The notes under the pieces were generated by a model, which had not been told where the DNA came from, searched no databases, and saw only the letters and a list, made by a program, of their open reading frames with translations. This document shows positions 23,217 to 33,639 of a stretch of DNA of 64,000 nt, in pieces. The number at the start of each line of letters is the position of its first letter. Position 1 is the stretch's first letter. The translations under genes were made by a program, and so were the position numbers. This stretch comes from Enterobacterales bacterium (GTDB lineage Bacteria; Pseudomonadota; Gammaproteobacteria; Enterobacterales; Enterobacteriaceae): contig JAATFO010000004.1 in the NCBI GenBank assembly GCA_015655145.1, positions 1-64,000 on the forward strand, given 5' to 3'.

Positions 23217-24785
23217 TTAATGACTGAGGCCAGCCCGCTGCCCACTATGCAGTGCATCACGTTCTGCCTGTTGTAAATCTTTGTATAAATTCGCCATATA
23301 CAAAATCAACACGGCTGAGAACGGTAAACCACATAACACCACGGCGGTTTGCATCGCAGTGAAACTGCCAGCATACAATAAACCGATACACAGCAACGTG
23401 GTCAATATCGCCCAAAAAATTCGCAGCCATGCTGGCGCGTCATCATTGACCGTACCGCCCTGACTCGACAAATTAGCGATCATCAGGGTGCCGGAATCCA
23501 CTGGCGTCAGGAACAACACAAAGCTGATCACCACGGTAAATCCGGCGGTAATTTTGGTGTAAGGCAGGTATTCAAACAGTTTAAAAATCGACATTGGCGG
23601 ATCTGACAGCGCAATTTTCCCTAACAGGATGTTGCCATTCTCGAGGATCAAACTGATAGCGGTGTTACCAAAAATGGACAACCACGCAAGGGTAAATCCT
23701 AACGGAATCAACAGTACCCCTAAAATCAGTTCACGAATCGTACGCCCTTTGGAAATACGGGCAATGAACATTCCGACGAAAGGCGCCCACGCCACCCACC
23801 ATGCCCAGTAAAATAATGTCCAGGCGCCCTGCCACTGTTGCGCTTTACCGTACAGATAAAGATCAAAACTTTTACCCACAATGGAGGTAAGATAATCGCC
23901 GGTATTCTGTACCAGGCCATTAATTAAATTCAGTGTCGGTCCGGTCACGAATACAAACAATAACAACACACACAGGAAACCAACATTGATATTGGACAGC
24001 ACAGCAATGCCCTTTTCCACCCCGGTCACCGCCGCCAGCGTCGCTACCACCATCATGATGACAATCAACACCAACAACACATGGGTGTTCTGATCAACAT
24101 TGAACAGATAGTGTAACCCGGAATTAACCAACAACGCGCCGATGCCAAGGTTAGTCACCATCGAAATCACCGTCACCAGAATGCCGAAGCTATCTACCAG
24201 ATGGCCGATCCAGCCATTTGTCCGCGCGCCAAAAATCGGATACAGCGCGGAGCGCAACGCCAAAGGCAAACCGCGACAATAAGCAAACCAGGCCAATGCG
24301 GTGGCGATCAGCGCGTACAGCGCCCAGCCATGTAATCCCCAGTGCAGGAAAGTGATGGCCATTGCCTGACGCGCCGCCTGCACACTACCACCGACGCCTT
24401 CCGGTGGTTCAAGGAAGTGATCCAGCGGCTCATAGGCGCCGTAATAAACCAGCGCAATACCAATCCCGGCGGAAAACAGCATCGCCACCCATGAGGCATA
24501 GCTGAATTGCGGTTTTTCATCCTCCGCCCCAAGCCGAATCTTACCGAAGCGCGACAGTGCCAGCCAAAAGACAAACACCATACACGCCACCATCAACAGC
24601 ATGTAGTACCAGCCAAATACATCGGAAACCCACACTTGCGCGTGATTTAGCCAAAGTTGGCTACCTGCAGGGAAACACACAATAAGTACGCCCAGTAGCA
24701 GAATCACTGCGGCTGAGCTGATAAACACCGGAAGATTAAGCCTGATCGGTTCTGTACCGACATCTTTAGGAGCTATCGCTGTCAT
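23217..24785 (-). CDS. betT: choline transporter BetT, BCCT family, short form
   Basis: BetT is a BCCT-family secondary transporter that imports choline for conversion to glycine betaine. The 522-residue protein has about twelve membrane segments and the family signature in segment 8, WTLFYWAWWVAWAPFVGMFI. It is divergent from betIBA, which fixes the substrate as choline with good likelihood. Unlike E. coli BetT, which I recall as about 677 residues, it ends soon after the last membrane segment and lacks the long cytoplasmic tail linked to osmotic control. The tail is absent by design rather than cut off, since no frameshift is visible at the end. Confidence 0.88.
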   Translation of the reverse strand: MTAIAPKDVGTEPIRLNLPVFISSAAVILLLGVLIVCFPAGSQLWLNHAQVWVSDVFGWYYMLLMVACMVFVFWLALSRFGKIRLGAEDEKPQFSYASWVAMLFSAGIGIALVYYGAYEPLDHFLEPPEGVGGSVQAARQAMAITFLHWGLHGWALYALIATALAWFAYCRGLPLALRSALYPIFGARTNGWIGHLVDSFGILVTVISMVTNLGIGALLVNSGLHYLFNVDQNTHVLLVLIVIMMVVATLAAVTGVEKGIAVLSNINVGFLCVLLLFVFVTGPTLNLINGLVQNTGDYLTSIVGKSFDLYLYGKAQQWQGAWTLFYWAWWVAWAPFVGMFIARISKGRTIRELILGVLLIPLGFTLAWLSIFGNTAISLILENGNILLGKIALSDPPMSIFKLFEYLPYTKITAGFTVVISFVLFLTPVDSGTLMIANLSSQGGTVNDDAPAWLRIFWAILTTLLCIGLLYAGSFTAMQTAVVLCGLPFSAVLILYMANLYKDLQQAERDALHSGQRAGLSH

Positions 24786-24855
24786 TTAAAGGGTCCAGGA
24801 GAGGAAAATTAAACGGGCTAACGTAACGATTAGTTAACGTAAAGCCACCATTTTG

Positions 24856-24902
24856 TTGACAAGTTTGCAGCATATAGGGTATTGATTGAACGTTCAATCA
24901 AT
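24856..24902 (+). promoter_or_regulatory. betIBA promoter with BetI operator
   Basis: A -35 element TTGACA (24856-24861) and a -10-like TATTGA (24880-24885) are 18 bases apart. The -10 element overlaps a perfect 22-base palindrome (24881-24902) whose half is ATTGATTGAAC. BetI of E. coli binds a site in the same betT-betI interval and is released by choline. The overlap with the -10 element suggests direct blocking of RNA polymerase, and the site could also serve betT. Confidence 0.75.
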
Positions 24903-24940
24903 TAAATTCTACTGACACGAAGAAAAAAACTGAGGGTACG

Positions 24941-25540
24941 ATGTACCGTAAAGACATTCCAGAACAGCGCAAAGTGCAGCTGATTAACGCCGCCTTTGAA
25001 ACCATCGGCGAGGTCGGTCTGGCTAGCGTCACCATGTCGCAGGTTGCCACTCAGGCGGGCCTGTCCACCGGTATCGTTAGCCACTATTTTGGCGATAAAG
25101 AAGGCTTACTGAACGCCACCATGCGCAAGATTTTGCGCGATCTGTACGATGCGGTCGCCACATGTCGGGCACAGGCGGAGGACACGCCGCGCGCGCAACT
25201 GCAAGCCATCATTGCCGGCAACTTCCATGCCAGCCAGATCACGCCGAAAGCGATGCGCACCTGGCTCGATTTTTGGGCCGCCAGTATGCATCGCCCGGCG
25301 CTGCGCCGTCTGCAACGCGTCAACGACCATCGCCTCTATACCCATATCTGCTGTCAATTCCTACGCGTGCTACCACAAAACGCCGCACGCCGTTCCGCGC
25401 GTGGACTGGCAGCGATGATTGACGGACTGTGGCTGCGTGGCAGCCTGTCCGGCGACCATTTTGATAGCGCACAAGCCTGCCAAATCGCGGAAGACTATGT
25501 CGACAATATTCTCGCGCTACAACCGCATCGCGCGCACTAA
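24941..25540 (+). CDS. betI: choline-responsive TetR repressor BetI
   Basis: BetI represses the bet genes and is relieved by choline. The 199-residue protein has the TetR N-terminal helix-turn-helix (VTMSQVATQAGLSTGIVSHYFGDKEG, of which STGIVSHYFGDKEGLL is the recognition part) and a C-terminal ligand domain. It is the first gene of betIBA, 13 bases before betB, and is divergent from betT. The palindrome TTGATTGAACGTTCAATCAA upstream is its likely binding site. Confidence 0.94.
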   Translation: MYRKDIPEQRKVQLINAAFETIGEVGLASVTMSQVATQAGLSTGIVSHYFGDKEGLLNATMRKILRDLYDAVATCRAQAEDTPRAQLQAIIAGNFHASQITPKAMRTWLDFWAASMHRPALRRLQRVNDHRLYTHICCQFLRVLPQNAARRSARGLAAMIDGLWLRGSLSGDHFDSAQACQIAEDYVDNILALQPHRAH

Positions 25541-25553
25541 CGGAGCCTGATTA

Positions 25554-27026
25554 ATGAGCCAATTTCCCTTACAACAACTGTATATCGATGGTGCGCTGAC
25601 TGATGCCACGAGCGGTGAAACCTTCAACACCATCAATCCGGCAAACGGTGAGATTCTGGCGCAGGTACAACGCGCCAGTGAAGCAGACGTGGAACGCGCA
25701 GTGGTCAGCGCCGAACGCGGGCAGCGGATCTGGGCATCCATGACGCCCACTGAGCGTTCCCGAATTCTGTTACGCGCCGTAGATATCCTGCGTGCCCGTA
25801 ACGATGAACTGGCACGACTGGAAACCCTTGATACCGGTAAACCTTTCGCCGAAACCTCCACGGTCGATATCGTAACCGGCGCTGACGTACTGGAATATTA
25901 CGCCGGGCTGGCGACAGCAATTGAAGGCGAACAATATCCGCTGCGTGATAACAGTTTCTTCTATACGCGCCGTGAACCACTGGGGGTTACCGCCGGGATT
26001 GGCGCCTGGAACTACCCGATCAAGATTGCGTTGTGGAAATCCGCACCAGCACTGGCCGCCGGCAATGCAATGATTTTTAAACCCAGTGAAGTCACGCCCC
26101 TGAGTGTGCTTAAGCTGGCAGAAATCTACAGCGAAGCCGGATTACCGCCGGGTGTATTTAACGTGCTGCAGGGTGCGGGCCGCCAGGTTGGGCAATGGTT
26201 AACCGAGCATCCGCGCATCGAAAAGATCTCCTTCACCGGTGGTGTGGAAACCGGCAAAAAAGTGATGGCCAGCGCGGCATCCTCATCACTGAAAGAAGTC
26301 ACGATGGAACTGGGCGGCAAATCGCCGCTGGTGATTCTGCCGGATGCCGATATTGATCGAGCGGCCGACATCGCCATGATGGCGAACTTTTTCAGCTCCG
26401 GCCAGGTATGTACCAATGGTACCCGGGTGTTTATCCATCGCTCACAACAGGCAGCCTTTGAACAGGCACTGTTGCAACGCGTGGCGCGTATTCATCCCGG
26501 CGACCCGCATGACAGTAGGACCAATTTTGGTCCACTTACCAGCTTTGCCCATCTGGAAAAGGTACTGAAATACATCGATACCGGCAAAACGGAAGGCCCG
26601 CGCCTGCTCACTGGCGGCGAACGCATCACAGAAGGCGAATTTGCCCGCGGCGCCTGGGTACAACCGACCATTTTTAGCGATTGCGCAGATCATCACACCA
26701 TTGTTCGTGAAGAGATTTTCGGACCGGTGATGAGCATTCTTACCTGGGATGACGAAGAAGAAGTGATCCGCCGCGCTAATGACACCCATTTTGGTCTTGC
26801 TGCTGGCGTTGTGACCAACGATTTGTCACGAGCGCATCGCATTATCCACCGTCTGGAAGCCGGCATTTGTTGGATCAATACCTGGGGAGAATCCCCGGCG
26901 CAGATGCCTGTCGGCGGTTACAAACAATCCGGTGTTGGGCGTGAAAATGGTCTTGCTACCCTCGCCCACTACACGCGGATCAAATCTATCCAGGTTGAAC
27001 TGGACAAATTCACTTCTGTATTTTGA
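25554..27026 (+). CDS. betB: betaine aldehyde dehydrogenase BetB
   Basis: BetB oxidises betaine aldehyde to glycine betaine with NAD(P)+. The 490-residue protein has the aldehyde dehydrogenase catalytic Glu in [11 protein letters not shown] and the catalytic Cys in [14 protein letters not shown], plus the cofactor region [11 protein letters not shown]. It is the middle gene of betIBA, and the order and spacing match E. coli. Confidence 0.97.
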   Translation: MSQFPLQQLYIDGALTDATSGETFNTINPANGEILAQVQRASEADVERAVVSAERGQRIWASMTPTERSRILLRAVDILRARNDELARLETLDTGKPFAETSTVDIVTGADVLEYYAGLATAIEGEQYPLRDNSFFYTRREPLGVTAGIGAWNYPIKIALWKSAPALAAGNAMIFKPSEVTPLSVLKLAEIYSEAGLPPGVFNVLQGAGRQVGQWLTEHPRIEKISFTGGVETGKKVMASAASSSLKEVTMELGGKSPLVILPDADIDRAADIAMMANFFSSGQVCTNGTRVFIHRSQQAAFEQALLQRVARIHPGDPHDSRTNFGPLTSFAHLEKVLKYIDTGKTEGPRLLTGGERITEGEFARGAWVQPTIFSDCADHHTIVREEIFGPVMSILTWDDEEEVIRRANDTHFGLAAGVVTNDLSRAHRIIHRLEAGICWINTWGESPAQMPVGGYKQSGVGRENGLATLAHYTRIKSIQVELDKFTSVF

Positions 27027-27042
27027 TGGTGAGGACGGTGTT

Positions 27043-28719
27043 ATGAGTAACCGCAGGGAATATGATTATATTATTATTGGTGCAGGATCTGCCGGTAACG
27101 TACTGGCGACGCACCTGACTGAAGATGCGGATGTCAGCGTGCTGCTGCTGGAAGCAGGCGGACCTGATTATCGTCTTGATTTTCGTACCCAAATGCCCGC
27201 AGCCCTTGCTTACCCGTTGCAGGGACGACGTTACAACTGGGCTTATTTGACCGATCCCGAGCCTTATATGAATAACCGCCGCATGGAATGCGGCCGCGGC
27301 AAAGGTCTGGGTGGATCCTCGTTGATCAACGGCATGTGTTATATCCGCGGCAACGCGCTGGATTATGATAACTGGGCAAAACAGTCGGGCCTGGAAAACT
27401 GGAGTTATCTTGATTGCCTGCCCTATTTTAAACGCGCGGAACATCGCGATATTGGCGGCAACGACTACCATGGTGACCATGGCCCGGTCAGAGTGACCAC
27501 GCCGAAAGCCGATAATAATGTGTTATTCCATGCCATGGTAGACGCTGGCGTACAGGCGGGATATCCACGCACGGAAGATCTGAATGGTTACCAGCAGGAA
27601 GGGTTTGGTCCGATGGACAGAACCGTCACCCCCAATGGTCGTCGCTCCAGCACGGCCCGTGGCTATCTTGATCAGGCGCGCGCGCGTACCAATCTGACCA
27701 TTGAAGTGCATGCCCTGACTGATCGGATCCTGTTTGACGGCAAACGCGCCATCGGCGTCAGTTGGTTACAACATGATAAATCTAACCAGGCATTTGCCCG
27801 CCGTGAAGTGTTGTTGTGTGGCGGCGCGATTGCTTCACCGCAGATTTTACAACGCTCCGGCGTCGGCCCGGCCGACGTATTAAAAAGTCTGGATATTCCG
27901 CTGGTGTCACATCTGCCAGGCGTGGGTGCTAACCTGCAAGACCACCTGGAAATGTACCTGCAATATGCCTGTAAGCAGCCGGTATCTTTATCACCGGCGC
28001 TGAAATGGTATAACCAGCCGGCGATCGGCGCGGAATGGCTGTTCTCCGGCACCGGCATCGGCGCCAGTAACCAGTTTGAAGCCGGTGGGTTTATTCGTAC
28101 TCATGAAGAATTCGCCTGGCCAAACATTCAGTACCATTTCCTGCCAGTGGCGATTAACTATAACGGATCGAATCCGATTAAAGTTCACAGCTTCCAGGCG
28201 CATGTTGGCTCAATGCGTTCACCCAGCCGTGGCCGGATACAGGTGCGTTCACGTGATCCGCGCGAACACCCCAGCATTTTATTTAACTATATGTCCCATG
28301 AGCAGGACTGGCGTGAATTCCGTGCGGCAATCCGTATCACCCGTGAGATCATGCAACAAGCTGCGCTGGACCCATACCGCGGACATGAAATTTCACCCGG
28401 CGCCAATTGCCAAAGCGATGATGAACTGGATAACTTTGTTCGCCATCATGCTGAAACGGCCTACCATCCCTCCTGCTCCAATGCCATGGGTTACCATGAT
28501 ATGGCCGTGGTGGGCGGCGATGGCAAAGTTCACGGGCTGGAAAACCTGCGTATCGTCGATGCGTCAATCATGCCGCAAATCACCACGGGCAACCTCAATG
28601 CGCCAACCATCATGATTGCGGAGAAAATCGCTGACATGATCCGTGGACGTCAACCGCTGCCTCGTGTTGAAGTGCCTTACTATGTGGCGAATGGTGCTCC
28701 GGTGCGGCAGAAGAAATAA
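27043..28719 (+). CDS. betA: choline dehydrogenase BetA
   Basis: BetA is a membrane-associated FAD enzyme of the GMC family that oxidises choline to betaine aldehyde. The 558-residue protein shows the FAD-binding start [17 protein letters not shown] signature 1 ([15 protein letters not shown]) and signature 2 ([17 protein letters not shown]), and the C-terminal region [20 protein letters not shown]. The start is ATG at 27043 behind GAGGACGG; the longer frame runs back into betB. It is a distant paralogue of the GMC enzyme at 35291. Confidence 0.96.
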   Translation: MSNRREYDYIIIGAGSAGNVLATHLTEDADVSVLLLEAGGPDYRLDFRTQMPAALAYPLQGRRYNWAYLTDPEPYMNNRRMECGRGKGLGGSSLINGMCYIRGNALDYDNWAKQSGLENWSYLDCLPYFKRAEHRDIGGNDYHGDHGPVRVTTPKADNNVLFHAMVDAGVQAGYPRTEDLNGYQQEGFGPMDRTVTPNGRRSSTARGYLDQARARTNLTIEVHALTDRILFDGKRAIGVSWLQHDKSNQAFARREVLLCGGAIASPQILQRSGVGPADVLKSLDIPLVSHLPGVGANLQDHLEMYLQYACKQPVSLSPALKWYNQPAIGAEWLFSGTGIGASNQFEAGGFIRTHEEFAWPNIQYHFLPVAINYNGSNPIKVHSFQAHVGSMRSPSRGRIQVRSRDPREHPSILFNYMSHEQDWREFRAAIRITREIMQQAALDPYRGHEISPGANCQSDDELDNFVRHHAETAYHPSCSNAMGYHDMAVVGGDGKVHGLENLRIVDASIMPQITTGNLNAPTIMIAEKIADMIRGRQPLPRVEVPYYVANGAPVRQKK

Positions 28720-29264
28720 CGCCCTACACCCGCAGATATCCCCGTTGCCCTGATGATTAAGCCCGGCAACGGCGAAACACCACTTACCCGGCCACAGACA
28801 AGCCTCACGCGTGTCTGTGGCATTAATTAAGCCTCACCGTCTCCTTCAGGTCATCCATCCAAAGGGCAAAAAGTGCAATCGGTTAGCTAAGCAATATCAA
28901 CGCCATACTTCTCATCTGTAAATATGGCGTCCGCTTACACCAGCGTGCCGTAGCATTGATCCTCACAGTCAATAAAGTTGATCTGCATCACAAATGACCC
29001 CCAGAAAGGTTTGATGGCTTTTTGCACCAAATTGATCTGAATGGGCTAAATGTGTGCAGATAAAAAATGCTGCCGCCACCTGAAAAAAAACCGGATTTGC
29101 GCGTGTGCTCTGCCTTGCCAGCGTAAATCACTTTTTGGCCCAAAAATTGCTTACTTCTTACTATGGCTGCTTAACGGGTCGATCAACGGACAAAGCACGC
29201 TAATTTTTTAACATAAATTGGTCCAGCCAGTGGACAATCAGGATATTAAGTAGGGTCGCATTAC
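28720..29264. other. gene-free stretch between betA and gntR-type regulator
   Basis: Two hairpins lie past betA: 8-base arms at 28742-28749 and 28765-28772, and 10-base arms (GCCACAGACA) at 28791-28800 and 28812-28821. The second is followed by an AT-rich stretch and is the better terminator candidate. The rest is AT-rich and leads to the regulator promoter and candidate operator near 29217. No coding region is supported. Confidence 0.5.
29217..29238. promoter_or_regulatory. candidate operator upstream of GntR-type regulator
   Basis: ATTGGTCCAGCCAGTGG followed by ACAAT forms an imperfect inverted repeat (TTGGTCCA against TGGACAA), a shape typical of FCD-subfamily GntR sites. Fifteen of its first 17 bases recur at 30023-30039, in front of the transporter operon. 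Confidence 0.6.
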
Positions 29265-29984
29265 ATGAATAAGTTTCAGCCCGTCAGCGTTACACGTTTG
29301 TATCGGCAAATCGCCGATCAGATAGCAGGGAAGATCAAAGAGGGAGACTTTCTACCAGGCAATCGCTTGCCGGCGGAACGGGAACTCGCTGAACAACTCC
29401 AGGTGAGCCGTACATCGGTGCGAGAAGCATTGATTGCTTTGGAGATTGGAGGGTTTGTAGAAGTTCGCGTGGGTAGCGGTGTGTATGTTACTGCCAACGG
29501 CGCGGGTTTAAATAACCTGTCCGGGGCGCTTGTCGGTCATTATGCGGATATAGGGGCGTTCGAGCTGATAGATGTGCATTTACTTATCGAGCCAGAGTGT
29601 GCGGCCCGGGCGGCAACGCAAGGTTCCGAGGACGAACTGGCAAAAATAATCACGGCCGGTCGGGCAATGGAGGACTCGGATAACCCGCGCTTACATAACC
29701 GCATGTTTCATTTGGCCATCTCTCAAGCCACAGGAAACGCGGCCATGGCATTAACGGTAGCGAATCTTTGGGAAATGCATGATGACAGCGTGATGTTCTA
29801 CAAACTGGAACAACACCTGGCCGAGCGAGAATCCTGGAAGCATGCGGAGTGTGAGCATCGCGAACTTATTGCGGCAATCGTCACTCGTGACCCTGTCGCA
29901 GCAAAACGCGCCATGCGAAAACATTTTCTGGGAAGTCGACGACGGCTGGGCGAAGTGTTCAATAGCAAGCAAGGTATTTTTTAA
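29265..29984 (+). CDS. FCD-type GntR transcriptional regulator
   Basis: A 239-residue regulator with an N-terminal winged helix (LYRQIADQIAGKIKEGDFLPG, helix-turn-helix RELAEQLQVSRTSVREALIA) and a C-terminal all-helical FCD ligand domain. The FCD metal/ligand residues appear as Asp/His-rich stretches (RMFHLAISQATGN, CEHRELIAAI). Such regulators commonly bind an organic acid and control the adjacent catabolic genes, which here are the ABC importer and three hydrolytic/oxidative enzymes. The start ATG at 29265 follows the candidate operator. No name can be given; the inducer is unknown. Confidence 0.88.
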   Translation: MNKFQPVSVTRLYRQIADQIAGKIKEGDFLPGNRLPAERELAEQLQVSRTSVREALIALEIGGFVEVRVGSGVYVTANGAGLNNLSGALVGHYADIGAFELIDVHLLIEPECAARAATQGSEDELAKIITAGRAMEDSDNPRLHNRMFHLAISQATGNAAMALTVANLWEMHDDSVMFYKLEQHLAERESWKHAECEHRELIAAIVTRDPVAAKRAMRKHFLGSRRRLGEVFNSKQGIF

Positions 29985-30022
29985 CCACTCTCGGTAAATC
30001 CTACCGGGGTTACCATCCTGAT

Positions 30023-30055
30023 ATTGGTCCAACCACTGGTATACCGGACCATATG
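30023..30055. promoter_or_regulatory. candidate operator before ABC-importer operon
   Basis: ATTGGTCCAACCACTGG differs from the site before the regulator gene at two of 17 bases. It runs into CTGGTATACCGG, a near-palindrome, and then CCGGACCATATGG. It lies between the regulator stop and the substrate-binding protein start, about 75-100 bases upstream of the latter, where a promoter is expected. Confidence 0.6.
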
Positions 30056-30122
30056 GTATTGACGGCTTTACTCGGGTTGATGACCCCGGTTGGCTGCAGT
30101 TGAATTTATGACGGAGCAAACA

Positions 30123-31706
30123 ATGAAACAAACGTTTTTGAAGTGCGCCGCGATGGTACTCGGCCTGGCAATCCTGACCAATAGTGCGTTAGTCCGGGCG
30201 GATGATGACAAGCCGGTTCATGGCGGCACGCTGGACGCTGTTGTGCAACCTGAACCGCCTATTCTGATGCTTGGCCTCAATCAGCAATCACCCACGCAAT
30301 ATGTGGGCGGCAAAATTTATGAAGGGTTATTGACCTATTCCCCGGACTTAAAGCCAATGCCCTCACTGGCTAAGTCATGGAAAGTATCGGAGGACGGACT
30401 GACCTATACGTTCAATCTGCAGAGTGGCGTCAAGTGGCATGATGGCAAGCCGTTTACGTCTGCCGACGCAGTATTCAGCGTTGATAAGTTTCTGCGCGAA
30501 AGTCACCCGCGTGTCCGCGTAGTAATTAACAAATACCTGGAATCGGTCACCGCGCCCGATGATCTGACCGTGGTATTTAAGTTGAAAGAACGATTTACGC
30601 CGTTTCTCGGCCTGTTTGGCGCAGACAATATGACCATGGTGCCAAAACATATCTATGAAGGGACTGACTTCAAAACCAACCCGGCGAATCAGACGCCCAT
30701 CGGTACCGGTCCGTTTAAATTCAAAGAGTGGAAAAAAGGGTCATATATTACGTTAGTGCGTAACCCGGACTACTGGAAAAATGGCAAGCCTTATCTGGAT
30801 CAAATCGTATTTCATGTTATTCCGGATGCCGCGTCTCGTTCGGTCGCCTTCGAAAAGGGAGACGTGCAGTTGTTACGCGGCAATGATATCGACTATGTGG
30901 ATGTTAAGCGTCTCAAGGCACTGCCGGGAGTGGAATATACCAACAAAGGCAACGAAATGTTCTCGCCAATGACATCCATGGTGATGAACGAGCGCAAACC
31001 GCCCTTTAATAATGTGAAGGTGCGGCAGGCGGTAATGCATGCAATCAATCGTAAGTTTATCGTCGACAACATTTTCTTTGGCATCGGCAAAGTGGCTACT
31101 GGCCCCATATCTTCCTCTACGCCGTTTTACGATAAAAATGTACCTGACTACGATTACGATTTGAACAAAGCCAGGGCGCTGATCAAAGAGTCCGGCGTTG
31201 ATGTCGGGGCGACCACCGTCAGGATCCTCTCCTACCCCTACGGATCAGCCTGGGATCGCCTCGCCGAATATACCAAACAAAGCCTTGAGCAAATTGGCTT
31301 TCATGTCGACATTGAAGCAGCGGATGCCGGCGGATGGGCACAACGGGTAGCGAACTTCGACTTCGACCTGACCTATCATTTTACTGACCAGTTCGGTGAT
31401 CCCGCGATCGGGGTTTCACGGTTATTTTTAACCAGCAACATCGTCAAGGGATCGCCATTCGTCAACAATGAAGGTTACAGCAACCCCAGGGTAGACGATT
31501 TACTGATCCGGGCCTCTTCCGCACAAACCCCCGAGGAGCGTCAGAAGCTGTATTCTCAGGCTCAATATATTCTGGTGGATGAAGTGGCCAACGGCTACTT
31601 ATTCGAAATTAAGAATGTGAGCTTCTATCGCAGCAATATAAAGAACCTGATCACCTCCGGGATCGGTTTGAATGCCTCTTTTGACAGCGTCTATATCAAG
31701 AAATAA
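30123..31706 (+). CDS. ABC importer substrate-binding protein, dipeptide/oligopeptide type
   Basis: A 527-residue periplasmic protein with a Sec signal peptide ending near ALVRADDD (residue 24) and the SBP family 5 pattern: VGGKIYEGLLTYSPDLKPMP, SLAKSWKVSEDGLTYTFNL, GTGPFKFKEW and RNPDYWKNGKPYLD. Family 5 proteins bind peptides, nickel, glutathione, opines or other small compounds. The enzymes downstream argue for a small amide or ester rather than a true peptide. The ATG at 30123 follows GGAG. It heads a tightly packed operon reaching to 39712. Confidence 0.9.
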   Translation: MKQTFLKCAAMVLGLAILTNSALVRADDDKPVHGGTLDAVVQPEPPILMLGLNQQSPTQYVGGKIYEGLLTYSPDLKPMPSLAKSWKVSEDGLTYTFNLQSGVKWHDGKPFTSADAVFSVDKFLRESHPRVRVVINKYLESVTAPDDLTVVFKLKERFTPFLGLFGADNMTMVPKHIYEGTDFKTNPANQTPIGTGPFKFKEWKKGSYITLVRNPDYWKNGKPYLDQIVFHVIPDAASRSVAFEKGDVQLLRGNDIDYVDVKRLKALPGVEYTNKGNEMFSPMTSMVMNERKPPFNNVKVRQAVMHAINRKFIVDNIFFGIGKVATGPISSSTPFYDKNVPDYDYDLNKARALIKESGVDVGATTVRILSYPYGSAWDRLAEYTKQSLEQIGFHVDIEAADAGGWAQRVANFDFDLTYHFTDQFGDPAIGVSRLFLTSNIVKGSPFVNNEGYSNPRVDDLLIRASSAQTPEERQKLYSQAQYILVDEVANGYLFEIKNVSFYRSNIKNLITSGIGLNASFDSVYIKK

Positions 31707-31802
31707 CGCCTTGCGCCAATGATCGCAACCTGCCGGGGGAGCGGTCATTGGCCAGGATACAACGCGGTATTAGCCCATTCACTTAATAGAGCGCTTTTTA
31801 CC

Positions 31803-32792
31803 ATGAAATTTTTTTCATTCCTGCTTTCCCGACTCGGCAAGGCTCTCATTGTTATCCTTGGCGTGGTTACGGTGAATTTCCTGTTGATCCGCCTGGCACC
31901 GGGTGATCCCGCCGCCATTATGGCGGGCGAGGCTGGTGCGAGCGACCCCAGCTATCTCACGCAACTGCGCACGCAGTTTGGTTTTGATCAACCTCTTTAT
32001 TATCAGCTTTGGGTCTATATCAAGGGTATTTTTCATTTTGATTTCGGCTATTCCTATCGTAATGAATTGCCGGTATTGCAGCTAATTCTCGATCGTCTAC
32101 CGGCAACACTGTTGCTGATGGGGTGCGCATTTATTTTTTCTATTGTAACCGGGGTGCTGCTGGGTGTTTTGGCCTCGCGAAGCCGTTACACCAACCGGCA
32201 TAAATGGGTCGACAGCCTCATCATGTTTGGCGCGTTGATTCTTTACGCGACCCCATTGTTCTGGCTATCGCTACTGGGGATTTTGTTGTTCTCGGTATTC
32301 CTTAACTGGTTGCCGGCGTTTGGCATGGAAACGGTTGGCGCCAGCCTGACTGGCTGGGCGCAGGTCAAGGATATTGGTGCGCATCTGGTACTGCCGACCC
32401 TATCACTGGGCTGTTTTTATATGGCCATGTATGCACGTCTGACGCGAGGATCAATGCTTGAAGTTATGGGCATGGATTTTGTCAAGACCGCCCGCGCCAA
32501 GGGGGTACCTACCAGCCAGGTGATCCGCCGGCATGTATTGCGTAATGCCTTGCTGCCGGTGGTGACTTTCTCCGGCATTCAGTTGGGACAGATGGCCGGC
32601 GGAGCGGTATTAACCGAGACCGTATTCGGCTGGCCGGGCATTGGCCGGCTCATGTTTGATGCCTTGATGCAGCGTGATTATCAAGTGCTGTTGGGGGTCT
32701 TTTTGATCACATCAACCATGGTTGTACTGTTCAATCTGCTGACCGACCTGATATATCGCTTCGTCGATCCGCGCATTGAGTTCGGGAATTGA
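31803..32792 (+). CDS. ABC importer permease, DppB type
   Basis: A 329-residue inner-membrane protein with six predicted segments, the first at residues 9-30 (ALIVILGVVTVNFLLIRLAP), followed by the DppB-type N-terminal region APGDPAA and the EAA loop RAKGVPTSQVIRRHVLRNAL that docks on the ATPase. It lies 96 bases after the binding protein and one base before the second permease. The start at 31803 (MKFFSFLLSRLGKAL) is preferred over the longer in-frame one, which covers the intergenic spacer. Confidence 0.92.
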   Translation: MKFFSFLLSRLGKALIVILGVVTVNFLLIRLAPGDPAAIMAGEAGASDPSYLTQLRTQFGFDQPLYYQLWVYIKGIFHFDFGYSYRNELPVLQLILDRLPATLLLMGCAFIFSIVTGVLLGVLASRSRYTNRHKWVDSLIMFGALILYATPLFWLSLLGILLFSVFLNWLPAFGMETVGASLTGWAQVKDIGAHLVLPTLSLGCFYMAMYARLTRGSMLEVMGMDFVKTARAKGVPTSQVIRRHVLRNALLPVVTFSGIQLGQMAGGAVLTETVFGWPGIGRLMFDALMQRDYQVLLGVFLITSTMVVLFNLLTDLIYRFVDPRIEFGN

Positions 32793-32793
32793 T

Positions 32794-33639
32794 ATGACTA
32801 CTTTTTTACAACGTTTTACGACTAACAAAGGCGCCGTAGTGGGTTTGGTCATTGTGGCTGTGGTGATTGCCATCGCCTTGATGGCTCCGTTTATTTTTGC
32901 ATCCTCCCCCTGGATGATGGTAGGGCAGCCACTGCTTAAACCCTTTGAAAATCCCGAATTCCCACTGGGTACCGACATGCTCGGCCGGGACATCGGCGCT
33001 GGGCTGGCTTACGGCGCCCAAGTGTCATTACTGATTGGCGTTATTTCTACGATGGTCGCCGTGGTGGTCGGTATTCTGATCGGCGCAGCGGCGGGTTTCC
33101 ACGGCGGATGGATCGACGATCTGCTCATGCGCTTTACCGAGTTCTTCCAAACCATACCTCAACTGGCCATGGCCGTAGTACTGGTGGCGATTTTTAATCC
33201 TTCCATCTACTCGATCGTTGGCGCGATAGCCCTGGTCTCATGGCCACCCGTGGCGCGACTGGTGCGTAGTGAATTCATGTCGCTTAAGCAACGCGAGTTT
33301 GTGCAGGCTGCGGTGGTCATTGGACAACGGCCATCGCGCATCATTTTCACGCAGATCCTGCCCAACGCCATCTCGCCCATCATCATTACCGCATCGCTGA
33401 TGATTGCCACCGCCATTTTGACCGAATCGGCCCTGTCGTTCCTTGGGTTGGGCGATCGGAACATGATGAGTTGGGGGTATATGATCGGCGCTTCACGCAC
33501 CATGTTGCGTGAAGCGCCGTGGATGAGTGTGATGCCGGGGTTGGCCATTCTGCTCACTGTGCTGGCCATCAATCTTATCGGCGAAGGCCTGAGCGATGCG
33601 ATGAATCCACAACTGCACAAGCATAGGGGCAATAAGTGA
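32794..33639 (+). CDS. ABC importer permease, DppC type
   Basis: A 281-residue partner permease of DppC type. It has the N-terminal OppC segment, the characteristic FPLGTDMLGRD motif, and the EAA loop VVIGQRPSRIIFTQILPNAI. It follows the DppB-type gene with a one-base gap, and its stop overlaps the GTG start of the ATPase gene, so the translation of the three is coupled. Confidence 0.92.
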   Translation: MTTFLQRFTTNKGAVVGLVIVAVVIAIALMAPFIFASSPWMMVGQPLLKPFENPEFPLGTDMLGRDIGAGLAYGAQVSLLIGVISTMVAVVVGILIGAAAGFHGGWIDDLLMRFTEFFQTIPQLAMAVVLVAIFNPSIYSIVGAIALVSWPPVARLVRSEFMSLKQREFVQAAVVIGQRPSRIIFTQILPNAISPIIITASLMIATAILTESALSFLGLGDRNMMSWGYMIGASRTMLREAPWMSVMPGLAILLTVLAINLIGEGLSDAMNPQLHKHRGNK

